Of a stretch of 53,725 nt of DNA, positions 1 to 8,598 are shown in pieces. The stretch is from a virus, in IMG/VR virus record IMGVR_UViG_3300027972_000015, positions 1 to 53,725 of that record. The stretch is one strand, 5' to 3'. Under the pieces are notes generated by a model that did not search any database, was not told the DNA's origin, and saw nothing but the letters and a program-made list of their open reading frames with translations. Position numbers and translations under genes: made by a program. How positions within the stretch are numbered: the stretch's first letter is position 1; each line of letters begins with the position of its first letter.

Positions 1-645
1 GGACAGGCCAGTGCGGCTCAGTCAGCACGCGGGGCCGGACGTCTGGCGGCTATGCGAAACGCGCAGAACAACCAGGCGCAGATTCAGCAGCAGGCCAACA
101 GCCAGGCGTCCGGACTGCGAGCGCAGGAGATCGCGCAAGCGCAGGGCATGCTCGGAAACGTGCTGAGCGGAGCGCGCTCGCAAGATCTCGGAGCCGCCAC
201 CACTCAAGCCCAGCTTGCCCAGCAGGCCGGCCAGTTCAACGCCGGGAACCAGCAGGCGCTCAATCTGGCAAATGCGCAGTTCGGGCAGCAGGCAGGGATC
301 GCGAACATGCAAGCGCAGCAGCAGGCCTACAACGCCAACGCTGGCGCCGCCAATCAGTCTGCTCTCAACTTCGCTCAGCAGCAGAACGCAGGGAACCTTC
401 AACTAGGCTTGGCCAATCTGACCGCAGAACAGCAAGCAAACGCACTCGATCTGCAACGTCGTCAAGCCTACTACGACGTCACCAACCGGGCAATGCAGGG
501 ACAGACCGACGTGCTGAACACGCTCTACGGCGGGCAAGTCGGATACGAGGACTACATGCGCAAGAACAACAAGGGCGTCCTCGGGGATGCCGCTGGGTTC
601 ATCGGATCGATGGGCCTCGGCGGCGGCCTTGGCGGCCTGTTCTAG
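1..645 (+). CDS. Gln/Ala/Asn-rich virion protein, 5'-truncated
   Basis: The frame is already open at base 1, so this is the C-terminal part of a longer protein; the first internal ATG is at 52. The visible 214 residues are dominated by Gln, Ala and Asn in a helical, repeat-like pattern (many QQA and NAG steps) and end in a Gly-rich tail (GLGGGLGGLF). This composition is typical of internal-virion or tail-associated proteins encoded just after the tail-tube genes in podovirus-like phages. The next gene starts 10 bases downstream behind a GGAGAA-type ribosome site. The exact role is inferred from position and composition only. Confidence 0.7.
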   Translation, partial: GQASAAQSARGAGRLAAMRNAQNNQAQIQQQANSQASGLRAQEIAQAQGMLGNVLSGARSQDLGAATTQAQLAQQAGQFNAGNQQALNLANAQFGQQAGIANMQAQQQAYNANAGAANQSALNFAQQQNAGNLQLGLANLTAEQQANALDLQRRQAYYDVTNRAMQGQTDVLNTLYGGQVGYEDYMRKNNKGVLGDAAGFIGSMGLGGGLGGLF

Positions 646-654
646 GAGAACACC

Positions 655-2145
655 ATGGGCGTCGACGATACACCCCAGCAAGGCGCTCTGAATCGGGCCA
701 CAGGCCTGCCGTTTTCCGACAGCACGACAACCTACAGCCCGCAGGTCAACACGAGCGCTGTACAGAACACGCCGGAGCGCCAAGGGTTCGTCGACGCAGA
801 GCAACTGGCGTACAAGGACCAGGCGGCGGCAACGAAGACCGCGGCCTTTAGGGAAGCCGAGGTTGCTCGCCAGCAGGCCGAGATCATGCGGGCGCAGGCA
901 GCGCAGGATGAGCAATATGCCGTCGAGCGTGAGCGCATTCGACAGGATCACGCTGGCCGTATCGCCGAGGCGCAGAATCTGCAGCGCCAGCGGGTAAACG
1001 AGGCGATGAAGGACCCCGGCGGGTACTGGGACAACAAAACGTCGTTTGACAAGACGATGACCCGCGTGTTGATCGGGCTTGGTTCGATGGGCGGCGGCGA
1101 CAACAAGATGCTCGCACTCGTGAACGACGAGATCGAGAAAGACCTGAAGAGCAAGCAGATTCGGTCAGAGCGGCTGTTCAAGCAGGCCGAGCTTGCGCGC
1201 GGCTACGCTTCCGACGCTTTGCGGGCTCGCGCCGAGGAGTTGTCAGACCTGGACACAAACCGGGCCGCCCTGTGGAACATCGTAGCCAAACGCACGGAGC
1301 TGGCGGCCAAGAGCGGCATGGCCGGAAAGATCACCGCCGAGATGCAGGCGAAGATCGCGGAGATTCAGCAGGCCGCGGCCGAAAAGGGCATCAAAGCTTC
1401 CGAGGCGGTGGCCACGAAGGTTGACGTGCAGGGCGCGCACGAGTCGACGACGCAAGCGATTGGCACAAAGGTTGGCTCCGGTGAAGTGCAGCGTGAGAAG
1501 GCCAACGAGATCGCGGTAACCAACATGCAGCTTCGTGGGCTCGATGAGCGCAACGATCTGATCCGCAGGAATCCGGAGGCATGGAAGGCGTACCAGGACG
1601 CTCTTCGAGAAGTGGATGAAACGCAGAAACTTAGTGAGTCGACGCTGGGGAAGGCGGTAAATCTGTTGCAGGGAACTGGCGTGACAGCAATGGCAGTAGA
1701 TCAGCGACTCGCGAAGATTGAAGATCCAGCGGTCAAGGCAGCAGCGAAACGCCTCAACCAACTCGACCCGATCGTTCACGCAGCGCAGGCGCGCATCCTT
1801 GACCCTGTTGGAGTGCTCAACGAAGGCAGCCTGCAAGCAGCGCGGAAGTCACTCAATCTGTACACCTCGGAACCGGACGAAGCGATCAAGATCGGGAAGC
1901 AGTTCCGGCAGCAGTTCGAGGAAAGATCGAGTCTGCTAAATGCCGGCAACAAGATGGCCATGGCGAACGCGTCGATCGAGGAAGAGAAGCGACAACGAGC
2001 CGGCAAGAAAGGCGAATCGGCGCCAGTATCGCCGCAGCTCAAACGCGACCTAATCGAGGCGCACAAGGCGCTGCTCGACCCCAAGGCCGACCCGGCGGTG
2101 AAGGCCGCTGCCAAACGATTCATCGCTGACCACGGGGGCAAGTGA
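655..2145 (+). CDS. Coiled-coil putative internal virion protein
   Basis: This 496-residue protein is largely alpha-helical. It is rich in Ala, Glu, Lys, Arg and Gln, with long stretches of heptad-like spacing from about residue 55 to 250 and again from 300 to 480. There is no signal peptide or catalytic motif. It begins 10 bases after the Gln-rich gene behind AGGAGAA and runs into the next gene with a TGATG overlap, so it belongs to the same late operon. Long helical proteins at this place between tail-tube and tail-fibre genes are usually virion core or DNA-ejection proteins. I do not recognise a named family. Confidence 0.75.
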   Translation: MGVDDTPQQGALNRATGLPFSDSTTTYSPQVNTSAVQNTPERQGFVDAEQLAYKDQAAATKTAAFREAEVARQQAEIMRAQAAQDEQYAVERERIRQDHAGRIAEAQNLQRQRVNEAMKDPGGYWDNKTSFDKTMTRVLIGLGSMGGGDNKMLALVNDEIEKDLKSKQIRSERLFKQAELARGYASDALRARAEELSDLDTNRAALWNIVAKRTELAAKSGMAGKITAEMQAKIAEIQQAAAEKGIKASEAVATKVDVQGAHESTTQAIGTKVGSGEVQREKANEIAVTNMQLRGLDERNDLIRRNPEAWKAYQDALREVDETQKLSESTLGKAVNLLQGTGVTAMAVDQRLAKIEDPAVKAAAKRLNQLDPIVHAAQARILDPVGVLNEGSLQAARKSLNLYTSEPDEAIKIGKQFRQQFEERSSLLNAGNKMAMANASIEEEKRQRAGKKGESAPVSPQLKRDLIEAHKALLDPKADPAVKAAAKRFIADHGGK

Positions 2146-3911
2146 TGGCAAGTTTCGCCGACTACGTGAACCAAGAGAAAGCCAAGGCGACAGGCAATCC
2201 CGCTCCGGAGACGTCTGACGATGCGCTTGATCGAGAGCTTGAGAGGCTCCGCGCTCAGGTTGCCGAGGCCGAGAAGGCGCAGCAACCGCGTACGGTGCCG
2301 CCAAAGGACCAGGCTGCGCTTCAGCGGAAGATCGACGCCGGCATGTCGCCGCTGCCTGGTGGATTGGGAACGCTCGCGCAAGCGCTTGGAGAGTCATACT
2401 CCGAATTCGGCCGCAACTTGAATCAGCGGGCGCTGGCTGGTTTGTCAGAGCGAGCATGGAACGCTGTTGGCCTTGGAGGGTACAAGCCGGCCCAGCCCAT
2501 GCCGGAGCCAGGGAAAGTCTGGAGACACGAGGATTATTGGCCATCACAGGAGTCGCTATCAACCGGCCCAGTCATGGCGGTGGACGCCGCTGCGGTTGGT
2601 GGTCCCATGGCCAAGGCTGGGCAGACGCTCGCCCAAGCCCCGGCGACACTGGCGCGCATGTTTGGCGCCAAACAGGCGCAGACCGCGGTGCGGCCCGGGT
2701 TGCAGGCAGCCGCCGGAGCCGCTGCAACAGGCGGGCTCTACAACGCAACGGACACCGCGATCAGGGGCGGCACGCCTGGCGAAATCTTCGAGTCTGCGGC
2801 TGAGGGCGCATCGGTCAATACGCTTCTCGGGCAGGTTCCGGCGGTGGCCGGCATGACGAGGGACGCGGCCAACAAGCTGCTCGTCAACCGGGCGGCGCAG
2901 CCGCTGCTTCAGATTGGCCAGGGCAAGAACGCCAACAAGGCCTTGCTATCGCTCGGCAAGGGCGATGCCGTAGCCGGGCGTGAACGGCTCGGCGAAGTGC
3001 TCGAAGAGCAGGGCATGGTGAACCAGATGCAAACCCGCAAGGGGCGGCTCGGGGCGCAGGAGGCCGTCGAAAGCAGGCTGGAAAGCGTTTGGGAAAACGA
3101 GCTAGGCCCCATTCGTCGGGAAGCGCTCGCGTCCAAGCCGAACGCGTCCACGCCGTTCAAGCAGATTGAGGAGAGGCTGAACGCCCTCGTCGAGAAGGGC
3201 CAGATCAGCAGCGACCGGCACGACGATGTGCTCAAGGCAATCGCCGAGATGAAGGAAAAGGCCAAGCTGTTCAAGGGCAACGCCTACCCGGTAGAGAACC
3301 TCTACACGAAGGCACGCGAGTTCGAAAACGACGGCTTCGGCAAGAGCGAGCCGAAGTTCAAGGACGGGCAGACGGCGCGCGACATCGGGCAGGTGCTACG
3401 CAACTTGGCCGACGAGCGAATCGGCGTGATCTACGAAAAGGACCCAAAGCTGACGGCGAAGGTCCTGGGGCGAGAGGCGCCGGAGAACGTGACGCCACTG
3501 TCGCGAACGTCGCCGGATGACATGGAAGTGCTCGGCGACAAGTACGCCGATGCTCGCCGCCGATACCGCGAGCTGAAGGCGATCGAGCCGGCGGCGCAGC
3601 AGCTCACCATGCGTGAGGGGCAACAGCGCCCAGGGCTCATTTCGCGCCTGACCCACGGCGGGCAGCTCCTCGGGGCGGCGGCCGTCGGGAATCAGCTTGC
3701 CGGACTCCCCGGGACGGCGGCGGCGATCGGTGGCGTGGAGGCCGCGCGACTCGGCTATCCGTATACGCTCCGTGCGACGCGGTCAATCGCCGACCAGCTT
3801 GCCGGGCCGGCGTACAATCCGGGCATCCTGGGCTCGCTCGCAACAACCGAGCTGATGCCGCCTGGAACCATCGCAGATATGATTGGGCCGCGCGACGGGG
3901 GCAGCCGATGA
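2145..3911 (+). CDS. Putative internal virion/ejection protein
   Basis: The 588-residue product starts at ATG 2145, which overlaps the preceding stop (TGATG); a GTG at 2142 in the same frame is an alternative. The N-terminal 60 residues are charged and coiled-coil-like. Residues of about 140-240 are Ala/Gly-rich with amphipathic or membrane-active character, and residues about 240-480 are helical and charged. Ala/Gly-rich amphipathic segments within large helical proteins are common in podovirus ejection proteins, some of which also carry lytic domains, but I see no transglycosylase Glu motif here. It overlaps the next gene by ATGA. Confidence 0.7.
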   Translation: MASFADYVNQEKAKATGNPAPETSDDALDRELERLRAQVAEAEKAQQPRTVPPKDQAALQRKIDAGMSPLPGGLGTLAQALGESYSEFGRNLNQRALAGLSERAWNAVGLGGYKPAQPMPEPGKVWRHEDYWPSQESLSTGPVMAVDAAAVGGPMAKAGQTLAQAPATLARMFGAKQAQTAVRPGLQAAAGAAATGGLYNATDTAIRGGTPGEIFESAAEGASVNTLLGQVPAVAGMTRDAANKLLVNRAAQPLLQIGQGKNANKALLSLGKGDAVAGRERLGEVLEEQGMVNQMQTRKGRLGAQEAVESRLESVWENELGPIRREALASKPNASTPFKQIEERLNALVEKGQISSDRHDDVLKAIAEMKEKAKLFKGNAYPVENLYTKAREFENDGFGKSEPKFKDGQTARDIGQVLRNLADERIGVIYEKDPKLTAKVLGREAPENVTPLSRTSPDDMEVLGDKYADARRRYRELKAIEPAAQQLTMREGQQRPGLISRLTHGGQLLGAAAVGNQLAGLPGTAAAIGGVEAARLGYPYTLRATRSIADQLAGPAYNPGILGSLATTELMPPGTIADMIGPRDGGSR

Positions 3912-4687
3912 TGGATGCACTGTTGAGCGCTGAATGCCTGGTGGCCACCCTTGGCGTCCCCCACGTGCTGAAGCCGCGCCCAAAGGCACCCACGAAGGCG
4001 CAGACTAGCGCCGCGGATAAGATGCCAGAGACGATCCGAAAACGCGTGGTCGAGTTCGTGGACACCACCAGCCAGGGCAAGCAATCCGAGCCGCCGGAGC
4101 TTCCCGGCTACCGCGAGACCAACGATGCCTTGATCGACGGGCTGAACTTCGACGAGCTGACCGACGTGCTGTTGACCACGCCCATGGAGAGCCAGCCGGC
4201 ATGCTCGCTCACGCTGAGCCGGGCGGTCGAGTACCTGCGCAGCCTGTTCCCTCGTCGAGTTGAGCAGCGGCTGACCGGCCCTTACATGCACGACCCGTCG
4301 CCAGGGGAATGGGCCGAGTTCGGGTGGGCATGGCGAATCGCCGGAAGTCCGCTGACCGTGCTCGACTTGGCCAGCGACGGCATGCTGATCGGTGTCGAGG
4401 TTAAGCACCTTCGCGAGATGTTCCCGACCATCTACTCTGAGATCTGCGGCGACATCCTCGATGCGCTCGCTGACAAGGCGGCGGCGGACAAGGACTGGAT
4501 GGCGCCTTGGTGGCTGCAGAAACAGATCTGCACCATCCTCGGCATTTCCCCGGTCAGTCCCACGCTGGTCGCCGACATCGACGCGGCAGTCAAGCAGAGC
4601 CAGGCCGAAACCAAGACGAGGGCAAGCGCCCTGAAGCTGAGTCAGACGGGCGCTACCGGCCCGCAGAAGCTGGCGGACGGCGAGTGA
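3908..4687 (+). CDS. Virion-block protein of unknown function
   Basis: This 259-residue protein starts at ATG 3908 inside an ATGA overlap with the ejection-like gene; ATG 3911 is an alternative. The sequence is mixed alpha/beta with a charged, proline-containing first 80 residues and a helical end. No family is recognised. Its place inside the late virion operon suggests a structural or assembly role. Confidence 0.65.
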   Translation: MMDALLSAECLVATLGVPHVLKPRPKAPTKAQTSAADKMPETIRKRVVEFVDTTSQGKQSEPPELPGYRETNDALIDGLNFDELTDVLLTTPMESQPACSLTLSRAVEYLRSLFPRRVEQRLTGPYMHDPSPGEWAEFGWAWRIAGSPLTVLDLASDGMLIGVEVKHLREMFPTIYSEICGDILDALADKAAADKDWMAPWWLQKQICTILGISPVSPTLVADIDAAVKQSQAETKTRASALKLSQTGATGPQKLADGE

Positions 4688-4691
4688 TACG

Positions 4692-4811
4692 ATGAGAACG
4701 ACGCCAGAGAATTTCGATAGAGTCATGGACCACGAGACCGGCTGTCCCGATGACCGCTCCAGCGATGAACGCAAAGAAGATCTGCATACTCGGAGGATAC
4801 CACAATGCTGA
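4692..4811 (+). CDS. Small ORF between virion genes (tentative)
   Basis: A 39-codon frame from ATG 4692 follows the previous stop by 4 bases with a GGCGAG ribosome-site-like stretch before it, and its end overlaps the ATG of the following gene. The product is very hydrophilic (many Asp, Glu, Arg, one distal Cys) and matches no family I know. The tight spacing supports translation, but the frame could equally be chance sequence bridging two genes. Confidence 0.3.
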   Translation: MRTTPENFDRVMDHETGCPDDRSSDERKEDLHTRRIPQC

Positions 4812-5227
4812 AGTTCAACCCGCCTCGTCAAATCACGACCCAGCCGGTCCTGCCGGACGGCAACGGCTACACGTGGATCTTTGACTCCACGAACCCGCGG
4901 CGCTTCGACAACGGCTACCAGTACGCCAAGACGGCGGCGCTCCCGACGGTGGGCCCAGATCGCGGCGGCGCGCTCAACTGGCGCATGCACCTGACAGCAT
5001 CCTGCGCCACCCAAAACGTGACACTGGTGCTGTATACGCTCGACGGCGCTGGCGTCTGGAAGCTCTACACGCCGCCCAGCGGGGCCATCACCATCACGGC
5101 GGGCGCGGTCCCTCAGGGGGTCGAGTGGAGCATCATCGCGTCCGACTGCCTGATCGGGTTCCTGGCTGGCGCCACCCCGCCGAGCGCGATCGCGACGACA
5201 CTCTACTTCGTGGAGCGCTGGGGCTGA
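4805..5227 (+). CDS. Small beta-rich structural protein
   Basis: The 140-residue product is rich in Thr, Gly, Pro and aromatic residues with alternating hydrophobic positions, as expected for a beta-sandwich. No signal peptide or catalytic motif is present. An AGGA ribosome site precedes ATG 4805. It sits three bases before the large fibre-like gene, so it may be a tail-fibre connector, chaperone or capsid decoration protein; the sequence alone does not decide. Confidence 0.6.
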   Translation: MLKFNPPRQITTQPVLPDGNGYTWIFDSTNPRRFDNGYQYAKTAALPTVGPDRGGALNWRMHLTASCATQNVTLVLYTLDGAGVWKLYTPPSGAITITAGAVPQGVEWSIIASDCLIGFLAGATPPSAIATTLYFVERWG

Positions 5228-5230
5228 GCA

Positions 5231-7231
5231 GTGCAACCGATCGTCCCCAAGGTCTACCGCACGGGTGATCCGGACATCGACCGGAACCTTGATCAGATCT
5301 ACGAGGCGTTTCGGCGCCTCTCGGAGTTGGTCGGGCGGACTATCGACACGACCACGGAGGAGATCGAGGCAGAGATTCCGGCGCCCGATGACCACCTCGT
5401 CAAGGCGAGCAACGCGGACACCACGACAGTTGGTGGGCTCGTAGAAAAGACGGTTGCGTCCGGCGGGACGGTGCTAACCGAGGTGACTTCGGCGGGTACC
5501 AAGAAGCTGCAGATCTACTCGCAGCCGGCGCCGGCCGTCCCCGTCGTGTCGACCACTCTGCCGAAGCCGCTCGGGACGGCTGCTATCGGCTCAGAAGGAA
5601 AGTGGGCAGACGGGGCGCACGTTCATCCGCAGCCAGACCCGGAGATCGAGTCGTCCTACCTCTACCCAGCCAAGGTGCCCGACCCGCTCAACAAGGGCAA
5701 CGTCCGATGCGTGTTCGGCGTCGACGGTGGTGGCGGTGGCGGCGCCTACGGCGCGTTCATTATGGGATGGACACAGGACGGCGACACGTTCACCCGCGAT
5801 GACGTGACGCCACTGCTGTCGGCGACCCACTTCGATGGAGAAGAGCCGCAGGTCTACGACGATGACGGCTACTCCGTGCTCACCGGCGCGCTCGTGTGCC
5901 TACCCCCGTCTGCCGACCTGCTCGCGGCCGATAAGGTCGACTGGGGAGTCTACGAAATTCTGGACATTGGCCGCCACTTCGAGGGCGCCACGCCCGTCGA
6001 CACGCATGCCGTCTTCCGGCGCGTCGGCACGCTCAATGCCTCGGCTGACTTTGTCCAGGGCATGACCTACTACATCGAGGCGGGGACCAACTTCGGAGGC
6101 CAGTACGCGACACTCCAAAGCGCCAGCGTGGTTCTCGACACCACCGAGCAGAACTGGACCTTCTCGGCCTCGGCGCCGACGTGGAACGACGCCTACGAGC
6201 TGCTGTCGTCCGCCGAGATCACCACCAGGGGCGCAAGCTCGGCCACGCTCGACCTCGCCGCGGCTGCCACGAACGGCACCGCCACCATGGTCGCCGGCGA
6301 AGGGCTCGACCACTTCAATACGGTGGCTCCGCTCCCCGCCGCGCTCCCGGCCGGGAAGGTCGACTTCTACTTGAAGGACGTCATCCTCAGCGGCTCCAAG
6401 GGCGACGGGGTGGCCAACGTCATCACGTGCCGGATCTTCGACGACGATGGCGCGACCCCGGTGGAGATCCTGAGCGCCACCACACAGCACATCGACTGGT
6501 CCACGCTCTACAGCCAGTCGGCGCGAGATCTGACCTGCCAGGGGACGCTCAATGCGGACTACACCTGGACGCCGGGCCACACGCTGCGGCTCGAATACGA
6601 CTTCACCACCGACTCGACTACCGAGGTCAGCTGCTCGTTCACGTACAACTCGGTCGACCGCTACACCAAGGTCGGCGTCACCTGGGCGAACTCGGTCATC
6701 GGGGGCACGAGCTACCATCCAGATCTGACCGGGCGCGAACTCGCCGACCAGCACCCGCTATCCTCGGTCAACCACCAAATCGCCTACACTGATGCAGATT
6801 GGGACTCCGACACATGGGCTAACGTCCCCGGACTATCAGTCGATGTCGAGGCCGGGTTCTCGTACTTGGTGAAAGCGTTTCTGTTCATTCAGCTAGGCGG
6901 CGAAGGCTGCGACATAAATTTGGACGGGACGTGCACTGCCAGTTCGTGCCTGATCAGCCATCGCGTCGCCGACGCAATCAGCGCTGCCGTGTGGCCGTAT
7001 CCGGCGTTCGTCGGCCAAGACTCACGGCTACTGCGTTCTGCGCTTGGAAGCGCCGGGGCGGCGACGTACAACATTTATGGCGGATCCGGGCTCGCTGTTG
7101 GCGAAATCGATGCAATCGTGCACGTGTCGGCTTCTGGCGCGCTCACTGTTGCGGCCGATTGCGAGCCGACTGATTACCATGCCAGTTACATCCTCGAAAA
7201 TTCGTGGATGGAAGTGAAAAAGATCTCATGA
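5231..7231 (+). CDS. Putative tail fibre/tail surface protein
   Basis: The frame starts with GTG 5231, three bases after the previous stop. It encodes 666 residues. The first 65 residues are charged and helical (VYRTGDPDIDRNLDQIYEAF), as in N-terminal attachment segments of fibres. The next part carries the GxxxxGSEGKWADGAHVHP type element often seen before a fibre shaft. The remainder is Thr/Gly/Asp-rich beta structure with repeated short strands, consistent with a receptor-binding or carbohydrate-binding trimer. Its stop overlaps the start of a sugar transferase gene (ATGA), which may act on the fibre or on the host surface. Assignment is from composition and position. Confidence 0.65.
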   Translation: MQPIVPKVYRTGDPDIDRNLDQIYEAFRRLSELVGRTIDTTTEEIEAEIPAPDDHLVKASNADTTTVGGLVEKTVASGGTVLTEVTSAGTKKLQIYSQPAPAVPVVSTTLPKPLGTAAIGSEGKWADGAHVHPQPDPEIESSYLYPAKVPDPLNKGNVRCVFGVDGGGGGGAYGAFIMGWTQDGDTFTRDDVTPLLSATHFDGEEPQVYDDDGYSVLTGALVCLPPSADLLAADKVDWGVYEILDIGRHFEGATPVDTHAVFRRVGTLNASADFVQGMTYYIEAGTNFGGQYATLQSASVVLDTTEQNWTFSASAPTWNDAYELLSSAEITTRGASSATLDLAAAATNGTATMVAGEGLDHFNTVAPLPAALPAGKVDFYLKDVILSGSKGDGVANVITCRIFDDDGATPVEILSATTQHIDWSTLYSQSARDLTCQGTLNADYTWTPGHTLRLEYDFTTDSTTEVSCSFTYNSVDRYTKVGVTWANSVIGGTSYHPDLTGRELADQHPLSSVNHQIAYTDADWDSDTWANVPGLSVDVEAGFSYLVKAFLFIQLGGEGCDINLDGTCTASSCLISHRVADAISAAVWPYPAFVGQDSRLLRSALGSAGAATYNIYGGSGLAVGEIDAIVHVSASGALTVAADCEPTDYHASYILENSWMEVKKIS

Positions 7232-7809
7232 TCCCGCGAATCATCCATCGGGTTTGGGTCCAGACAAGCTTGGTACCGGCGCCATATGAGCAGTGGTCGG
7301 CGTCGTTCCTGGAGTTGCACCCAGGTTGGATCGAGCGTCGCTCAGACGGGCTTGCGACGAATCCGCCAGCCTCGTGCTGTCACGTTCGGCAGCAGTCCAA
7401 TTGGGCGCGCCTTCACATTCTGTGGGAGCACGGCGGCTTATACGCTGACTGGGACACCGAGTTCCTGCGTGACATCGAGCCGCTGCTTTCCGGCGCGACG
7501 GCGGTGGCGTCGCCGTTCTATGCGAGAGGGGCACGGCTCCGCGCCTGCAACGCTTTCTTGGCAGCGGCCCCACATCATCCATGGATCGGCAGATGTCTTG
7601 ATCTGCTCAAGGAAGCGGATCCGGCAACTCACCTATCCATGGGATCCAAGCTCATCAGTGAGGCGCTGGACAGCCGAGACGACGTTAGGCTGCTCGGTCG
7701 CGAGGACGTCCTACAGCGCCCATTCTGGCGCCGCCTTGGGCGCAAACCGGATCCGAAATGGTACGCCGTCCACCATTTCGCCAACATGGACAGCGAGGTG
7801 CTCGGGTGA
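7228..7809 (+). CDS. DXD glycosyltransferase (OCH1/capsular sugar-transferase type)
   Basis: The start is ATG 7228, overlapping the fibre stop; the longer frame from 7204 is less likely. The 193-residue protein begins with IPRIIHRVWVQ and has the element ARLHILWEHGGLYADWDTEF at about residues 60-79. These are the hallmarks of the Gly_transf_sug family (PF04488): an opening IPKIIH-like strand and a GG-Y-D-x-D nucleotide-sugar/metal site (DWD, residues 74-76). Family members move a sugar from a nucleotide sugar to a glycan. At 193 residues it is close to a minimal catalytic domain. Coupling to the fibre gene suggests decoration of the virion or of a surface glycan, which is inference. Confidence 0.8.
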   Translation: MIPRIIHRVWVQTSLVPAPYEQWSASFLELHPGWIERRSDGLATNPPASCCHVRQQSNWARLHILWEHGGLYADWDTEFLRDIEPLLSGATAVASPFYARGARLRACNAFLAAAPHHPWIGRCLDLLKEADPATHLSMGSKLISEALDSRDDVRLLGREDVLQRPFWRRLGRKPDPKWYAVHHFANMDSEVLG

Positions 7810-7814
7810 CTCGC

Positions 7815-8159
7815 CTACTCGCAGGCGACCAGACCGTCATCGCCGCGCACAACGACGCGCAGGCCAAGGCACGGGTCTTCGTTCTCGGCGGTGCCAGGCA
7901 GTGGACGGCAGAACAACACGGTCGGCGGCTCGTAGGCCAGGCGCTCGTAACCGTCGGCGCACGTTGCTGGAGGGGGCGGTGGCGGAGTTATCGGCGCAAG
8001 CTTCGTCCAGTCCGCGGCCTCAGCGCTTGGTTGTGCGCTGGACGGGCCGGCGACGATGGGCGCCGTCGAGCGGTCGTTCCAAGTGCGCTCGCCCTCGGCG
8101 CCTTCCATGTCGCACGCCGCGAGCGCGGTAACCAGCAGAGCGAGAATCGTCGTTTTCAT
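7815..8159 (-). CDS. Antisense-oriented lipoprotein
   Basis: Reading the minus strand from ATG 8159, the 114-residue product starts MKTTILALLVTALAACDMEG, a textbook lipoprotein signal with lipobox LAAC and Cys 16. The mature part is Pro-rich (a run of seven prolines) and has four further Cys residues that could pair. It fills an otherwise empty gap between two plus-strand virion genes and converges on the sugar-transferase stop with five bases between. Single lipoprotein genes opposed to the late operon are typical of morons such as superinfection-exclusion or host-envelope modifiers; an outer spanin is another option because of the Pro-rich stretch. An upstream in-frame extension to 8297 is unlikely because it would place the signal internally. 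Confidence 0.7.
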   Translation of the reverse strand: MKTTILALLVTALAACDMEGAEGERTWNDRSTAPIVAGPSSAQPSAEAADWTKLAPITPPPPPPATCADGYERLAYEPPTVLFCRPLPGTAENEDPCLGLRVVVRGDDGLVACE

Positions 8160-8229
8160 CCACCAATGGTCCGACGAGGCAGTGACTTCGTCAAGAAGCA
8201 CGTGGTAAGATAGCGAAAGGACAGGCAGA

Positions 8230-8589
8230 ATGCCAACCGACATCATCATACCTGGTGAAACGATTACTCCGCGCACAAACGCGCAGACCGGCACCACGTA
8301 TACGGTGCAAGCATCAGACTCGTATCAAGCCGGAACCGCGCTCGTCACCCTGAGCAACGTGGCTGCGATCACCGTCACGGTGCCAAAGCAGGCGACGACG
8401 GCAATCCCGGTCGGTTCGGTCGTAAACTTTCAGTGCGTCAACACCGGCCTCCCGACGTTTGCCCCAGAAGACGGGGACGTCACGATCAATCCGGCCGCCA
8501 CGCTGAAGATCGCGGCGCAATGGGGAGCTGCATCCCTGGTGAAGACCGCGACCAATGTGTGGTCGCTCATCGGTCTTCTATCCGCGTAA
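8230..8589 (+). CDS. Small beta-rich tail/surface domain protein
   Basis: The 119-residue product consists of short hydrophobic strands separated by Thr, Pro and Gly. Its end (AAQWGAASLVKTATNVWSLI) matches a pattern common at the C-termini of phage tail or neck-fibre domains, where an Ala-Gln-Trp strand is followed by a Leu-Val-Lys-x-Ala-x-Asn-x-Trp strand. AAAGGA precedes ATG 8230. A weak plus-strand promoter candidate (GTGACT, 18 bases, TAAGAT at 8206) lies just upstream, in the gap before the opposed lipoprotein gene. Confidence 0.6.
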   Translation: MPTDIIIPGETITPRTNAQTGTTYTVQASDSYQAGTALVTLSNVAAITVTVPKQATTAIPVGSVVNFQCVNTGLPTFAPEDGDVTINPAATLKIAAQWGAASLVKTATNVWSLIGLLSA

Positions 8590-8598
8590 GGGAGTCAC

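Noticed and set aside
3755-5395. 546-codon minus-strand frame
   Set aside because: It lies opposite three plus-strand virion genes and has random-looking composition, so it is a shadow frame.
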